A stretch of 64,000 nucleotides of DNA from Desulfuromonadaceae bacterium (GTDB lineage Bacteria; Desulfobacterota; Desulfuromonadia; Geobacterales; Pseudopelobacteraceae): positions 119,502 through 183,501 of the forward strand of contig JAQTZV010000008.1 of the NCBI GenBank assembly GCA_028687585.1. Reading direction: 5' to 3'. Shown piece by piece: positions 35,570 through 45,858 of the stretch (the first letter of the stretch is position 1; every line of letters begins with the position of its first letter). The notes beneath the pieces are model-generated. The model was not told where the DNA came from. It was given only the letters and a program-made list of their open reading frames with translations, and made no database searches. A program made the translations under genes and the position numbers.

Positions 35570-36384
35570 GCACTTTCCTCAATAAGAACTAGAACTACCA
35601 CCTCGCTGTCACTGAAGTCAACCGTACGCCCCAAGACCCGGCAGGGAAATCCGCTTAACGTTGTGTCTGCTGAAATGCTTTTATTCCGGCGTACCTGTTC
35701 AACCAGACGGCCAAACGACTCATCGCAATTTGAGCCCACATCAGCGCCAAATAAATCACCACAGACATCCTTCAGCAGCCGTGATGCAATACTGTTCCAG
35801 TATGCGATCATACCATTTGCATCTATACCCACGACCCCGACCGGCAGGTTACTCATCAGGTTCTGTGAAAACTCCAGCGCCTGGTTACGGATCTCAAGCT
35901 GTTCGGTACGTAATAGGATTTTCTCTTCCAGCGCTTGATTTGCCGCAGCAAGTTCATCCAGCAGTTCGCTGTTTTTTTTCAGGAGGGAATAACGTTCAAG
36001 GCAGTTTTGAATGGTAATTTTCAGTTCGTCATCATTCCATGGTTTGGGTATGAAACGGTAGATATGGCCTTCGTTAATCGCAGCCACAATCGCACTGGCG
36101 TCGGCATAACCGGAAAGGACAATACGCACCGTATGCGGCCAGCGGTCGTACACACCTTTGAGGAAGTCGACCCCGTTCATGACCGGCATACGGTAATCAG
36201 AAATCACCACCTGAAAAGGGCCGGATTCCTCCATGGCCTTCAGTCCTTCTTCTCCCGAACCGGCAAGTACAATCTCGTAGTCATCATCAAGAAAAATACG
36301 CTCCAGCGCCCGCAGGACATTGCGTTCATCATCAACGCACAAAATTTTAATCTGTTCGGAATTTTCGCTCACAATATGCTCCAA
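35566..36384 (-). CDS. Response regulator REC-PAS
   Basis: 272 residues. Receiver: Asp63 (VVISDYRMPVMNG), Lys114 (FIPKPWND). A coiled coil (about 130-165) and a PAS domain (MSNLPVGVVGIDANGMIAYW) with a C-terminal strand of acidic residues follow. It has no kinase, GGDEF or DNA-binding output. It may sense a small ligand and pass the receiver state by dimerisation. It is 13 bp behind the kinase at 36398 and overlaps the next gene by 4 bp. Confidence 0.88.
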   Translation of the reverse strand: MEHIVSENSEQIKILCVDDERNVLRALERIFLDDDYEIVLAGSGEEGLKAMEESGPFQVVISDYRMPVMNGVDFLKGVYDRWPHTVRIVLSGYADASAIVAAINEGHIYRFIPKPWNDDELKITIQNCLERYSLLKKNSELLDELAAANQALEEKILLRTEQLEIRNQALEFSQNLMSNLPVGVVGIDANGMIAYWNSIASRLLKDVCGDLFGADVGSNCDESFGRLVEQVRRNKSISADTTLSGFPCRVLGRTVDFSDSEVVVLVLIEESA

Positions 36385-36397
36385 TCTGGATGTTTAT

Positions 36398-37630
36398 TTA
36401 ATCCTTCACCGTTACCGGCAGAATCACGGTAAAGGTCGTACCACACCCCACTTCACTTGTGACGGTAATCTCACCGCCATGCTTGCGAATAATATCGGCA
36501 GAAATGGACAGCCCCAAACCGGTGCCCTTGCCGACCTCCTTGGTGGTGAAGAAAGGTTCGAAGATGCTTTTTTGAATATGTTCCGGCATCCCTTTGCCGG
36601 TGTCGGCAACCGAGACAAATACCCTGTCGTTATCAGCCCAGGTACGGACTACGATGTTGCCCTGTTTTTCCATGGCCTGGGCCGCATTGACAAGCAGGTT
36701 GAGAAACACCTGATTCAACTGCTGCGGAAAACAGGAAATATCAGGAATTTCTCCGAAATCGCGCTCCAGCGTGGCGATATACTTCAATTCATTCCAGGCG
36801 ATGTTGATGGTGGTTTCCAGCAAATCGTTCAGATTTACCCGGCAGCATTCGACCTGATCAACCCGTGAGAAGCTTTTTAAATCCTGGACAATACGCTGTA
36901 CACGTTTAGCACCATCCAGGCTCTCGTTAACCAGTTCACACACGTCGCTGATGATGTAATCAACTTTCAGCTTCTGACGCAGAGCGTCGATTTCGGCCAG
37001 CCCAGGATGAGACGTGCAGGAATATAGTGACTGCAGCAGCGCAGCGATGTACTGATCCAACCGTTCGGCATATTTAGCTAACGAGGTCAGGTTGCTGGTG
37101 ATAAAGCCCATCGGATTATTGATCTCGTGCGCCACACCTGCCGCTAGTTGACCAATGGAAGCCATCTTTTCCTGCTGAATAATCTGCCCTTGCATCTGCT
37201 GCAGCGTGACTTCACTCTGTTTGCGCTCGGTTATGTCAGTGAACGTTCCGACAATTCCTCCCGATTTCCCCTTGTCAGCCAGATACGGCGCTTTGGTGAT
37301 TATGACATCAAACGGGGTCCCTTCGTTATTTGCCAGACGCGCTTCATAGCGGCACGGCTGGTTGGCAGTCAGACACTCCCGGTCCATTTTTTCATGCAAT
37401 TCATGTGGGTGCATCTGATGTATGCCGCGCATACTGCGACTGATCACCTCATGTTGCTGCAGTCCGAAAAACTGCTCAAACGCCCGGTTACAGCCGATGT
37501 AATGACCGGTGCGATCTTTGTAGAATACCGGCGTGGGGATAGCGTTGATAATCTCCTGAGTAAAGCGCAGTTGCTGATTGAGGCGCTCGAACAGTACGTG
37601 TGCACCATGTTCAGTCAGAGCAGTGCTCAT
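36398..37630 (-). CDS. PAS histidine kinase (soluble)
   Basis: 410 residues. A PAS domain spans about 20-140 (INAIPTPVFYKDRTGHYIGC and GGIVGTFTDITERK). HisKA follows with His168 ([14 protein letters not shown]), then HATPase ([30 protein letters not shown]). It closely resembles the C-terminal half of the big kinase encoded before it, and its start overlaps that gene by 4 bp. This suggests a duplication within the operon. No membrane segment is seen. Confidence 0.92.
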   Translation of the reverse strand: MSTALTEHGAHVLFERLNQQLRFTQEIINAIPTPVFYKDRTGHYIGCNRAFEQFFGLQQHEVISRSMRGIHQMHPHELHEKMDRECLTANQPCRYEARLANNEGTPFDVIITKAPYLADKGKSGGIVGTFTDITERKQSEVTLQQMQGQIIQQEKMASIGQLAAGVAHEINNPMGFITSNLTSLAKYAERLDQYIAALLQSLYSCTSHPGLAEIDALRQKLKVDYIISDVCELVNESLDGAKRVQRIVQDLKSFSRVDQVECCRVNLNDLLETTINIAWNELKYIATLERDFGEIPDISCFPQQLNQVFLNLLVNAAQAMEKQGNIVVRTWADNDRVFVSVADTGKGMPEHIQKSIFEPFFTTKEVGKGTGLGLSISADIIRKHGGEITVTSEVGCGTTFTVILPVTVKD

Positions 37631-40600
37631 GCTGTTTCACCTCCTGCTGGCGGTTCAACCGGTAGTTTGACAATAAAGGTGGTGCCCTCCCCTATTTCAC
37701 TTTCAACCGTGATCTCTCCGCCATGTTTTCTGACGATATCGTAACTGATGGAAAGGCCCAATCCGGTCCCCTTGCCAACCTCTTTGGTGGTAAAGAACGG
37801 CTCGAAAATTTTCTGCCGGATTTCTGCCGGGATTCCGCAGCCGTTGTCGGTGACAGAAACCAATACGCTGTCCCCCTCGCTCCAGGTGCGAACGGTGATG
37901 GATCCCTGATTTTCTCCGATGGCGTGGGCAGCATTGACCAGCAGGTTGAGAAACACCTGGTTGATCTGCTGGGGGAAACATTTAATTTGGGGGATATCGC
38001 CGAATTCCCGGTTGAGGGTGGCTACATATTTGATTTCGTTCCAGGCGATGTTGATGGTGGTATCGAGAGCCTCGTTGAGGTTGATCAGCGCACATTCTGC
38101 CAGGTCAACACGCGAGAAACTCTTGAGGTCCTGGACGATGCGACGTACTCGAGCAGCACCATCCTGGCTTTCGGCAATCAGCTGACGGGAATCTTCCATG
38201 ACATAGTCAATTTTAAGACGTTTTCGGGTAGCAGTTATTTTTTCGGCCCCCTCACTCCCCGCAGACGATATGAGCAGTTCGTCTCCGGCAGCGATGAATT
38301 CAGCCAACCGGTCGACATATTTGTTCAGGGTTGAAAGATTACTCGAAATGAACCCCATGGGGTTATTGATCTCATGGGCGACGCCGGCTGCCAGTTGACC
38401 GATGGATGCCATTTTTTCCTGCTGGAATATCTGCAATTGAGCGTCCTTTAATTCCGAGAAGGCCTTTTCAAGTTCCTGGCCGGCAGACCGTAATTCGGTA
38501 GTATCGTTTATTGAGACGACATGGCCGGGCAATTTTCCCGGAACATTAATCGGACTCACGTTGACATCATAGGAACGCTCCGCACGTTTATTATAAATTT
38601 CACCCGTCGTGCCGTTGAAGGTGACAAATGTGAAACCCGCTTCGCCGATCAGTTCCATCCAGTTGCGCCCGAGCAGTTCGGATACCGGTCTGCCGGTATC
38701 CTCGGCCAACAATTTATTACACCGCTTGATGCAATGATCTTTATCGGTAAGAATGATATAGTCGCGCAGGTGGTCAAGTGTTTCCTCCCACTCCTGCTTG
38801 GCATATTCTACTTGTTCGAAGAGCTGTTCCAGCTCCAAGCGGCTTTGTTTTAACTCAGCCTCCACCAGCTTCCGTCCGGTAATATCCTCTTTTACGGCAA
38901 GATAGCCGGTAATACGACCATCCTTGTCAATCAACGGTGAAATAGAGGCATACTCCCAATACAATTCGCCGTTCTTGCGTTTGTTATGAAATTCACCGCG
39001 CCACTCTCTACCGGAGGAGACGGTCTGCCACAATTCGATATACCCCTCTACCGGCATTTCACCCGATTTGAGAACGCGAGGGTTCTGGCCGATCGCTTCA
39101 TCAGCAGTGTAGCCGGTTGTCTGGCAGAATTTCGGGTTTACATATTCGATGATTCCATTAATATTTGTAATAACGATGGTCGCCGGACTCTGTTCAATGG
39201 CACGGGACATTTTGCGAATTTTTTCATCCATTTCCTGCTGCGCGGTCACATCAACAAAAGCACCGACAATACCGGCCATTGAACCGTCAGTATGTGTGAA
39301 TGGCGCTTTGCTGACCAGTGTTCTTCTGATCAAGCCATCTCCGCGTACTAATTCAGTTTCATATTGGACGCCGCTGCCGCTTTCAATAACGGAAAGATCA
39401 TTCTGAATACTCTGTCCGGCATAGTCTTCCTGCATTATATCCAGAAGTGTTCGTCCGATTATCTCTTCAGCAGATTTCTCAAAAAAACTTTTGAATGCAG
39501 AATTGCAGCCAAGATAGACACCCTTGAGATCTTTATAATAAACCGGATTAGGGATTGCATCCATAACTGCCTGCAAGAACATGTTGTGAGACGCAGTGGC
39601 TTCTTCTGCCAATTTCCTGTCGGTTATATCTTCCAGTGTCTCAATTGCGGCAACGATTTCATTGTTTTTGTTTTTGATCGGCGCCGCCTCGAAGAATATA
39701 TAGCGACGTTTTCCACCCAGATTGTCGTACCACCCCTCAGCTCTTTGAGAGCCGGAAATAAACTGAGATGAGGAATGACAGGCATAGAGTTCATCAATAC
39801 GAACAGAGGCATGATCAATGACCAGGTCGGCGAGAACCGGACGTTTTTCGGGGTAGAACGGGGTCCACTGCTGTTTGGTTCCGACCATCTGAAATGAGCT
39901 TTTGCCGGTCAGCGTTGCCAGGGCACTGTTCCAGAAGATGATGGTGTGCGTCTGGTCAATGACGAACATCGGCGCTGCAGCATTCTGAATGATGCCGCCG
40001 AAAAAATTCTTTTCATCCTGAAGCAGCTGTTTGGAATCCTGCACCTCCTTCATCATGGTATTGAAGGCTTCTGACAACAGCTCAATCTCATCGCCGGTAG
40101 AAATAGTGAGTGGCTGCCACTCACGCTTGTCAGTGCCGATGGAAGTCAAATGAGATGACAGAACTGTTATAGGAAGCGCGACACGGCGGGCGACATACCA
40201 AAGAACAACAAGAGAAAATAGAATCCCGACAGACGCAATAATGCTTGCGGTAATTGCAAGCTTTTTAAGAGGCGCAAAGGCCTCGTCGTAGGGGATATTG
40301 GCCCCCAGTATCCATCCGGAATCTCCGACCCGCTTATATGAACTGAGCATATGCTGCCCTTTGGAATTGACATTATCCAGCGAGCCCTCAAAGCCCTGCA
40401 GCGCCGAATCAATGCCCCTGTTTTTCCCTTCCGGAATTTCTTCCAGAATACGGCTACTGTCCGGATGCGTCAGGTACGTGCGTCCCTGAATAAGAAACAG
40501 ATAGCCACCGGCGCCGATCCGTTTGGAGGATAATCTGGTCAGAAAGTCATCATTGCCGAGCGTGTGATAACCGGCCAGGAGGCAGATAATACGGTCACCG

Positions 40601-41124
40601 TCATCCCGGACCGGAAGAACCATGGCAATCATGGGGGGATTGGGCGGAATGCTTAGCTGAAATGGAACCGAGATAACCGGTTTTCCTGTTGCCAACGTCC
40701 GGCGAACGTATTCGCGGAGGCTGAGATCTGTGCCGATAAGTTCGGGAAAACCCATGCTTTCGCTGATAACCTGGCCGTCTGTGCCGATCACAAGAAAGCC
40801 GGCGTCAAAAATCAAGCCGGCCGGACTGGCACTCAATATTTCGCGCTCCATCCTGGTTTTGTCGACAAGAACCGCGCGGTTAATAGAGGTGGAGACCAAA
40901 GAAAGCTGGTTCCGGGCAAGTTCGATGCGTCCGTTCATCTGCTCTGCTATTTCGGATACCAGGGTGAATTGCTGCTGGAAGATGCTCTCGCGAAGCGTAT
41001 TATGAAAATAAAGGAATAGGGTCGATGAAACAATGAGGAGTACGATGGAGATCGTAATAAAGGTTGCCAGGGCAATTTTGTTCCGAATGCTTCTTAACAA
41101 CAACTTGTCAAGGTCCAGCAACAT
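37627..41124 (-). CDS. Large membrane histidine kinase: Cache-HAMP-PAS4-HK
   Basis: 1165 residues. TM1 lies at about 17-39 and a periplasmic dCache-type sensor at about 40-290. TM2 (about 292-314), HAMP (to about 365) and four PAS domains follow (near 375, 515, 640 and 780; motifs [10 protein letters not shown] and [14 protein letters not shown]). His about 918 lies in [12 protein letters not shown]. The HATPase ends the protein. It should detect a small molecule outside the membrane and start the phosphorelay of the operon. It is the first gene, with a plausible promoter upstream (41192-41219). Confidence 0.93.
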   Translation of the reverse strand: MLLDLDKLLLRSIRNKIALATFITISIVLLIVSSTLFLYFHNTLRESIFQQQFTLVSEIAEQMNGRIELARNQLSLVSTSINRAVLVDKTRMEREILSASPAGLIFDAGFLVIGTDGQVISESMGFPELIGTDLSLREYVRRTLATGKPVISVPFQLSIPPNPPMIAMVLPVRDDGDRIICLLAGYHTLGNDDFLTRLSSKRIGAGGYLFLIQGRTYLTHPDSSRILEEIPEGKNRGIDSALQGFEGSLDNVNSKGQHMLSSYKRVGDSGWILGANIPYDEAFAPLKKLAITASIIASVGILFSLVVLWYVARRVALPITVLSSHLTSIGTDKREWQPLTISTGDEIELLSEAFNTMMKEVQDSKQLLQDEKNFFGGIIQNAAAPMFVIDQTHTIIFWNSALATLTGKSSFQMVGTKQQWTPFYPEKRPVLADLVIDHASVRIDELYACHSSSQFISGSQRAEGWYDNLGGKRRYIFFEAAPIKNKNNEIVAAIETLEDITDRKLAEEATASHNMFLQAVMDAIPNPVYYKDLKGVYLGCNSAFKSFFEKSAEEIIGRTLLDIMQEDYAGQSIQNDLSVIESGSGVQYETELVRGDGLIRRTLVSKAPFTHTDGSMAGIVGAFVDVTAQQEMDEKIRKMSRAIEQSPATIVITNINGIIEYVNPKFCQTTGYTADEAIGQNPRVLKSGEMPVEGYIELWQTVSSGREWRGEFHNKRKNGELYWEYASISPLIDKDGRITGYLAVKEDITGRKLVEAELKQSRLELEQLFEQVEYAKQEWEETLDHLRDYIILTDKDHCIKRCNKLLAEDTGRPVSELLGRNWMELIGEAGFTFVTFNGTTGEIYNKRAERSYDVNVSPINVPGKLPGHVVSINDTTELRSAGQELEKAFSELKDAQLQIFQQEKMASIGQLAAGVAHEINNPMGFISSNLSTLNKYVDRLAEFIAAGDELLISSAGSEGAEKITATRKRLKIDYVMEDSRQLIAESQDGAARVRRIVQDLKSFSRVDLAECALINLNEALDTTINIAWNEIKYVATLNREFGDIPQIKCFPQQINQVFLNLLVNAAHAIGENQGSITVRTWSEGDSVLVSVTDNGCGIPAEIRQKIFEPFFTTKEVGKGTGLGLSISYDIVRKHGGEITVESEIGEGTTFIVKLPVEPPAGGETA

Positions 41125-41191
41125 GCACGCCCCCGTAGATTTTTTCAGATTTTCTCTGAAGTCGTGCGAACAGCATTCGACTTGTCGTATC

Positions 41192-41219
41192 AGTATAACT
41201 CATATGCAGATGTAATCAA
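41192..41219 (-). promoter_or_regulatory. Candidate sigma-70 promoter of the signalling operon
   Basis: On the minus strand, TTGATT (41219-41214) and TATACT (41197-41192) are separated by 16 bp. They match 4-5 and 5 of the six consensus bases and lie about 70 bp before the ATG at 41124. Confidence 0.5.
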
Positions 41220-41383
41220 GTTAAGGCGATGATAAAATGAACATCGCAGGGATACATTAAAATTGCAAAAGACTTTTTTGGGCCGTTTAGAGGAGTTTCT
41301 TACAATTAGCTTGCATTTTCAAGGTTCTATCAGTAATGTATTACGGCTGGAATCACACGCATTATTGAGGAGCCGATTAACGT

Positions 41384-41605
41384 ATGAGTACAAAAGAAGA
41401 AGCTATTGAAGTTGAAGGTACGGTAATCGAACCATTGCCGAACGCAATGTTTCGGGTGAAGCTTGAGAACGAACATGTTGTTCTTGCTCATATTTCTGGC
41501 AAGATGCGTAAATATTTTATCAAAATACTACCCGGCGACAAGGTTACCGTCGAGCTGTCACCGTACGATCTCACCAGAGGCCGTATCACTTATCGCGCCA
41601 AATAA
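41384..41605 (+). CDS. infA: Translation initiation factor IF-1
   Basis: 73 residues with the full OB-fold sequence of IF-1 ([20 protein letters not shown], then [18 protein letters not shown] and [12 protein letters not shown]). It binds the ribosomal A site during initiation. GAGGAG precedes the ATG by 11 bp. It is followed by efp, making a small translation-factor cluster with epmA and epmB. Confidence 0.97.
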   Translation: MSTKEEAIEVEGTVIEPLPNAMFRVKLENEHVVLAHISGKMRKYFIKILPGDKVTVELSPYDLTRGRITYRAK

Positions 41606-41689
41606 TCGGCTCTCTTTCTGATTGATATCAACAGGCCCGTCCAATCTGGAGGGCTTGTGTTGTTTCAAAATACACTGTGCGAGGAATAA

Positions 41690-42253
41690 ATGTATACTGT
41701 TGCCGATTTGAAAAAAGGTTTGAAAATAATTCTGGATGGCGATCCGTATCTGGTTGTTGCGTTTGATTTCGTGAAACCAGGCAAAGGACAGGCTCTGTAT
41801 CGCACCAAGATGCGCAATATGATCAACGGTTCGCTGCTCGACAGAACATATCGATCGGGAGAATCCTTTGAACCGGCCAGTCTTGAAGAGCGTTCGATGG
41901 AGTTTCTCTACAAGGAGGGCGATCATTATACGTTCATGGACCAGCAGACGTACGAGCAGGTTGTGATGGAAGAAGAAACTCTGGGCGATGCTAAAAACTA
42001 CCTGCTTGAAAACCTGAAGGCTGAAGTTATGCTTTTCGGCGAAAAAGCAATCGGCATTTCTCTACCCAATTTTGTCAATCTGCGCGTGACGGCAACCGAA
42101 CAGTGGGCAAAGGGTGACACGAGCGGCAATGATTCCAAGCCGGCAACCGTTGAAACAGGGTATGTTCTGCGTGTTCCCCCTTTCATCGAAGAGGGTGAAC
42201 TGATTGTTATCGATACTCGTACCGGCGAGTATTCGACTCGCGTTAAAGGCTGA
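41690..42253 (+). CDS. efp: Elongation factor P
   Basis: 187 residues, normal length. The modified lysine is Lys32 in VKPGKGQA. The C-terminal OB domains (GDTSGNDSKPATVETGYVLR and GTRTGEYSTR-like end) are present. EF-P relieves ribosome stalling at proline runs; the lysyl-type modification is given by EpmA and EpmB, whose genes follow directly. AGGAATAA precedes the ATG. One nearby protein, the GspB-like protein at 45855, has a long proline run and would be a natural client. Confidence 0.97.
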   Translation: MYTVADLKKGLKIILDGDPYLVVAFDFVKPGKGQALYRTKMRNMINGSLLDRTYRSGESFEPASLEERSMEFLYKEGDHYTFMDQQTYEQVVMEEETLGDAKNYLLENLKAEVMLFGEKAIGISLPNFVNLRVTATEQWAKGDTSGNDSKPATVETGYVLRVPPFIEEGELIVIDTRTGEYSTRVKG

Positions 42254-42255
42254 TC

Positions 42256-43167
42256 GTGAAATCAGACGCCTTGTGGTTGCGGGCGCAGGTAATAACAGCG
42301 GTACGTGATTTTTTCCGGGAGCGGGGGTTTCTCGAAGTTGAGACCCCCCTTCTTATTCCTGCCAACGCCCCTGAAGAGCATATCAATCCGGTTTTCTCCC
42401 TCCCCTCCTCCTGGCAGCTCCAGACCTCCCCAGAAATTTGCATGAAACGCCTGCTCTGCGCCGGTCATGAAAAAATTTTTCAAATTTCACACTGTTGGCG
42501 CTCTGACGAGCGTGGTTCCCGGCATCTGTCGGAGTTTACCATGCTTGAATGGTATCGTGCCAATCGTGATTATCAGACATTGATGACCGATTGTGAAGAG
42601 CTGCTGCAGTATGTGGCTACCGTTTGTATCCCCGCAACGCTCTGCTTTACGCATAATTCGGCACGTTTCAATCCCTTTGACACCTGGCAGCGTATCAGCG
42701 TGCAGGAGGCGTTTACGCGTTTCGGGAATTGCGATGTATGGGAATGTCTCAGCAAAGGCTGTTACGAGGAGATATTGACTTCGGTTATTGAACCGGCTCT
42801 GGCAGATTTTGCTGCACCGGTTATTCTGCTGGATTACCCCGTCGAACTGGCCGCTCTGGCTCGCGTAAAGCCGGAGAACAAGTGCCTCGCAGAACGCTTT
42901 GAACTGTACGTCGGTGGTTTGGAGTTAGCGAACGGTTTCAGTGAACTTAATAACCCACTCGAACAGCGACGCCGTTTTGCGGAGGCCAATATTGTCCGTT
43001 GTCGCGCCGGTCAATCGGTGTTACCGCTGCCCGGGCCGTTTCTTGATGCGCTTGGATCGATGCCGGAATCGGCGGGAATTGCCCTGGGGATTGACCGTCT
43101 GGTGATGCTGACGGCGGGAGTTGCTTCGATCGATGACGTTGTTGCATTTACTCCGGAAGATCTGTGA
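42256..43167 (+). CDS. epmA: EF-P lysine ligase EpmA (GenX/PoxA)
   Basis: 303 residues, matching the catalytic core of class II lysyl-tRNA synthetases without the anticodon-binding domain. Motifs: RDFFRERGFLEVETPLL (motif 1), FQISHCWRSDERGSRHLSEF (motif 2) and GIALGIDRLVMLTAG (motif 3). It joins (R)-beta-lysine to EF-P. It starts with GTG 42256, 2 bp after the efp stop, so it is coupled to efp. It converges with epmB, and the coding ends overlap by 20 bp. Confidence 0.96.
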   Translation: MKSDALWLRAQVITAVRDFFRERGFLEVETPLLIPANAPEEHINPVFSLPSSWQLQTSPEICMKRLLCAGHEKIFQISHCWRSDERGSRHLSEFTMLEWYRANRDYQTLMTDCEELLQYVATVCIPATLCFTHNSARFNPFDTWQRISVQEAFTRFGNCDVWECLSKGCYEEILTSVIEPALADFAAPVILLDYPVELAALARVKPENKCLAERFELYVGGLELANGFSELNNPLEQRRRFAEANIVRCRAGQSVLPLPGPFLDALGSMPESAGIALGIDRLVMLTAGVASIDDVVAFTPEDL

Positions 43168-44185
43168 TATCCTGATAGGTTACCCGTTCTCCGGTATAGG
43201 TTCGAAGCAGCAGCGTCGAGCCTATGATTTCAACGTCATCCGGCAGAATTGCAACTTTCCCCTTCCCTCCCGGCAGATCAATGACATAGTGCGGAATTGC
43301 CAGGCCGGAAATGTGACCGCGTAGACCTCTTATTATTTCCAGACCTGTCCGGACAGATGTCCTGAAATGTGCCGTTCCCTGAACGAGATCCATCTGATGC
43401 AGATAATACGGCCTGACCCGTAGTGCGAGCAATCCGGTCATCAGGCGGCGCATGGTTTCAACCGTATCATTGACCCCTTTGAGCAAAACGGTTTGATTCC
43501 CCATAGGAATACCGGCGTCTGCCAGTAATGCACAGGCAGTTGTCGAATCTGAAGTGATTTCATCCGGATGATTGAAGTGGGTATTAATGTAGAGCGGGTG
43601 AAAGATGCTCAGCAGCGCACACAATTCCGGAGTTATGCGTGACGGAAGCGTCACCGGCACTCTGGTGCCGATACGAATGATGGTGACATGAGGAATGGCG
43701 CGGAGGCCGGTCAGAATTGTCTGCAACGACTCATTATCAAGCATTAGCGGGTCGCCGCCGGATAATATTACATCGTGAATGTCAGAATGCGTGGCAATAT
43801 AGTGCAGTGCAGCGCGCAGCTCTGCGTCTCCCATGGGTGCGTCGCCACTTCCTACAAGTCGTTTTCTCATGCAAAACCGGCAGTATACCGGACAGCGATT
43901 CGAAACGAGCAGAACTACCCGGTCAGGATAGCGGTGGATGAGACCCGGTACCGGGCTTAAGGCAGATTCATCCAGCGGATCGGGACACTGGGAGAAATCT
44001 TCCAATTCCCGCACATCCGGCATACACTGCTTCCAGATGGCATCATCAGGCTTTGTGATAAGGGAAGCATAATAGTCGGTCACGCGGACGGGATAGCGGG
44101 CAGAGACAAGTCTGGTATTGGCCGGTAAATTGTATTCTGTGTTTGTATTATAAATGGATGCGGTAGTATGGTTAATGTAGTGCAT
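43148..44185 (-). CDS. epmB: Lysine 2,3-aminomutase-type EF-P modification protein EpmB
   Basis: 345 residues. The radical SAM motif CPVYCRFC (Cys98, 102, 105) binds the 4Fe-4S cluster, and ILSGGDPLM and a C-terminal PGGKGK motif with the expected PLP lysine are present. It makes (R)-beta-lysine from lysine for EpmA. The usual C-terminal oligomerisation part of the large clostridial aminomutases is missing, as expected for EpmB. It is convergent to epmA. Confidence 0.95.
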   Translation of the reverse strand: MHYINHTTASIYNTNTEYNLPANTRLVSARYPVRVTDYYASLITKPDDAIWKQCMPDVRELEDFSQCPDPLDESALSPVPGLIHRYPDRVVLLVSNRCPVYCRFCMRKRLVGSGDAPMGDAELRAALHYIATHSDIHDVILSGGDPLMLDNESLQTILTGLRAIPHVTIIRIGTRVPVTLPSRITPELCALLSIFHPLYINTHFNHPDEITSDSTTACALLADAGIPMGNQTVLLKGVNDTVETMRRLMTGLLALRVRPYYLHQMDLVQGTAHFRTSVRTGLEIIRGLRGHISGLAIPHYVIDLPGGKGKVAILPDDVEIIGSTLLLRTYTGERVTYQDITDLPE

Positions 44186-44355
44186 TAATAACAGCCTGCC
44201 TGGGGATTAAATAACTGCCGCCGGGTAACGGCGCGCGGATATATTTGAATTCACTTGAAAATAGTCAGCTTTTATGAAATACACAACTACTAATTATGTG
44301 CCAGTAGCTGAAGAACGAGTCGTCACTTAATCCCACGTTAGTATGGTTGGCGTCA

Positions 44356-45858
44356 ATGTATACTAAATATTTCGGTTTCAACGAAAAACCCTTCACGCTG
44401 ACCCCCAATCCGCGTTTTATCTACTTGAGTAAAAATCACAAGGAAGCATTCGCTCACCTTCTGTATGGCATAAACAACCATTATGGCTTTATTGAACTGA
44501 TTGGGGAGGTTGGAACCGGTAAGACTACCGTTCTGCGGACATTACTGAACCAACTGCAGGAAGATACGTATCGCACGGCGCTGATAGTCAATCCGTGCCT
44601 TACCGGTGTCGAACTGCTTCGAAGTATCTGCCAGGAATTCGGCCTTACGGTTCAAAGCGAATATGCGAATGATCATCTTGTGGAGATTAATAATTTCCTG
44701 CTGTCCGAGACGTCTAACGGTCGAACCGTTGTCCTTGTCATTGATGAATCACAAAATCTTGATCCGGTTGTTCTGGAACAGATACGGCTGATTTCAAATC
44801 TTGAAACAGAAAATGATAAACTTATACAAATTGTTTTGGCAGGACAACCTGAGTTAGGTGCCCTTTTGGAGCGCCCTGACCTTCGTCAGCTGAACCAGCG
44901 TATCGCGGTAAGGTACCGGCTTAAATCAATGGACATGCTTGAAACTCGTGCCTATATACGCCATAGAATGGAAGTAGCCGGTGAAACCGGCGGCGTAACG
45001 TTCACTCTGTTTGCGATCAGGTGCATTTACTATTACACTCGCGGATTACCGCGCATGATAAACATACTCTGCGACCGGTCACTGCTGATTGCATACGGCG
45101 AAGAGCGTCGGCGCATATCGGCAGGAATTGTTTTCAGGGCCAGCAGGGAACTGTTACATGCAACCCCGGGAAAGCGCCTTTCCCTCGTTTTTGCCGGTTT
45201 GATAATAATTTTAGCCATTATTTGCCTGGCAGTGACTGTTGATGTACGTCAGTTTGTGTCTGATACGAAGATTTCACAAACTGGCCAGCCCGCTGCATCT
45301 CCGACTCCGCGTATTTCACAGAAAACAATCCTGGCGCCAATACCCGAAACATCGGTTGTTAGCGCCCCGACACCGACTGCGAATAAACAGTTTTTACGGT
45401 TGAAACAGGAAATAGTGTCGCATGACCAAAAGAGCATTCACCTGCAAGCATTTAACGCTATTGCAGATAAATTGTCAGTTCGCAGAATAACGCTCCTCAG
45501 CGGAGATTTGTTTACTGTTCCCAGAATGTTTTCCCGTTTTGCGGCGAAGAGAAATGTACGGGTTACCGAATTCAAAGGAACTCTGGACGATGTTATCCGC
45601 TTTAATATTCCCTTCCTTGTCGTGACAAAGTTCAGCGACACCGTGGGGCCGTACTGTATAGCAGTTACGTCGGCAGGGAAAGATTCCGTAACAACTTCGT
45701 CGTCTTTTTTCGGCAACAGCACACTTTCTAAAAATAATCTGAATTCTATTGCCACAGGAACGTTTTATCTGGTGCGGAAAGAGACTGAACAGATTCCTGA
45801 CATGACCAAATCAGAGCAGAAAACACCATCCCTTTCATCTGCCGGAAGCACAAAATGA
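44356..45858 (+). CDS. ExeA/GspA-like AAA ATPase with membrane and periplasmic part
   Basis: 500 residues from ATG 44356 (a TTG at 44347 is in frame). Sequence YFGFNEKPFTLTPNPRFIYL is the ExeA family hallmark. Walker A is GEVGTGKT (about 54-61) and Walker B is VLVIDESQNL. One membrane helix lies at about 279-300 (FAGLIIILAIICLAVTV). The periplasmic end (about 360-480) resembles a peptidase C39-like fold but without a clear catalytic Cys-His pair. ExeA works with ExeB/GspB to insert the type II secretion secretin through peptidoglycan. The gspB-like gene overlaps its end by 4 bp. Confidence 0.88.
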   Translation: MYTKYFGFNEKPFTLTPNPRFIYLSKNHKEAFAHLLYGINNHYGFIELIGEVGTGKTTVLRTLLNQLQEDTYRTALIVNPCLTGVELLRSICQEFGLTVQSEYANDHLVEINNFLLSETSNGRTVVLVIDESQNLDPVVLEQIRLISNLETENDKLIQIVLAGQPELGALLERPDLRQLNQRIAVRYRLKSMDMLETRAYIRHRMEVAGETGGVTFTLFAIRCIYYYTRGLPRMINILCDRSLLIAYGEERRRISAGIVFRASRELLHATPGKRLSLVFAGLIIILAIICLAVTVDVRQFVSDTKISQTGQPAASPTPRISQKTILAPIPETSVVSAPTPTANKQFLRLKQEIVSHDQKSIHLQAFNAIADKLSVRRITLLSGDLFTVPRMFSRFAAKRNVRVTEFKGTLDDVIRFNIPFLVVTKFSDTVGPYCIAVTSAGKDSVTTSSSFFGNSTLSKNNLNSIATGTFYLVRKETEQIPDMTKSEQKTPSLSSAGSTK

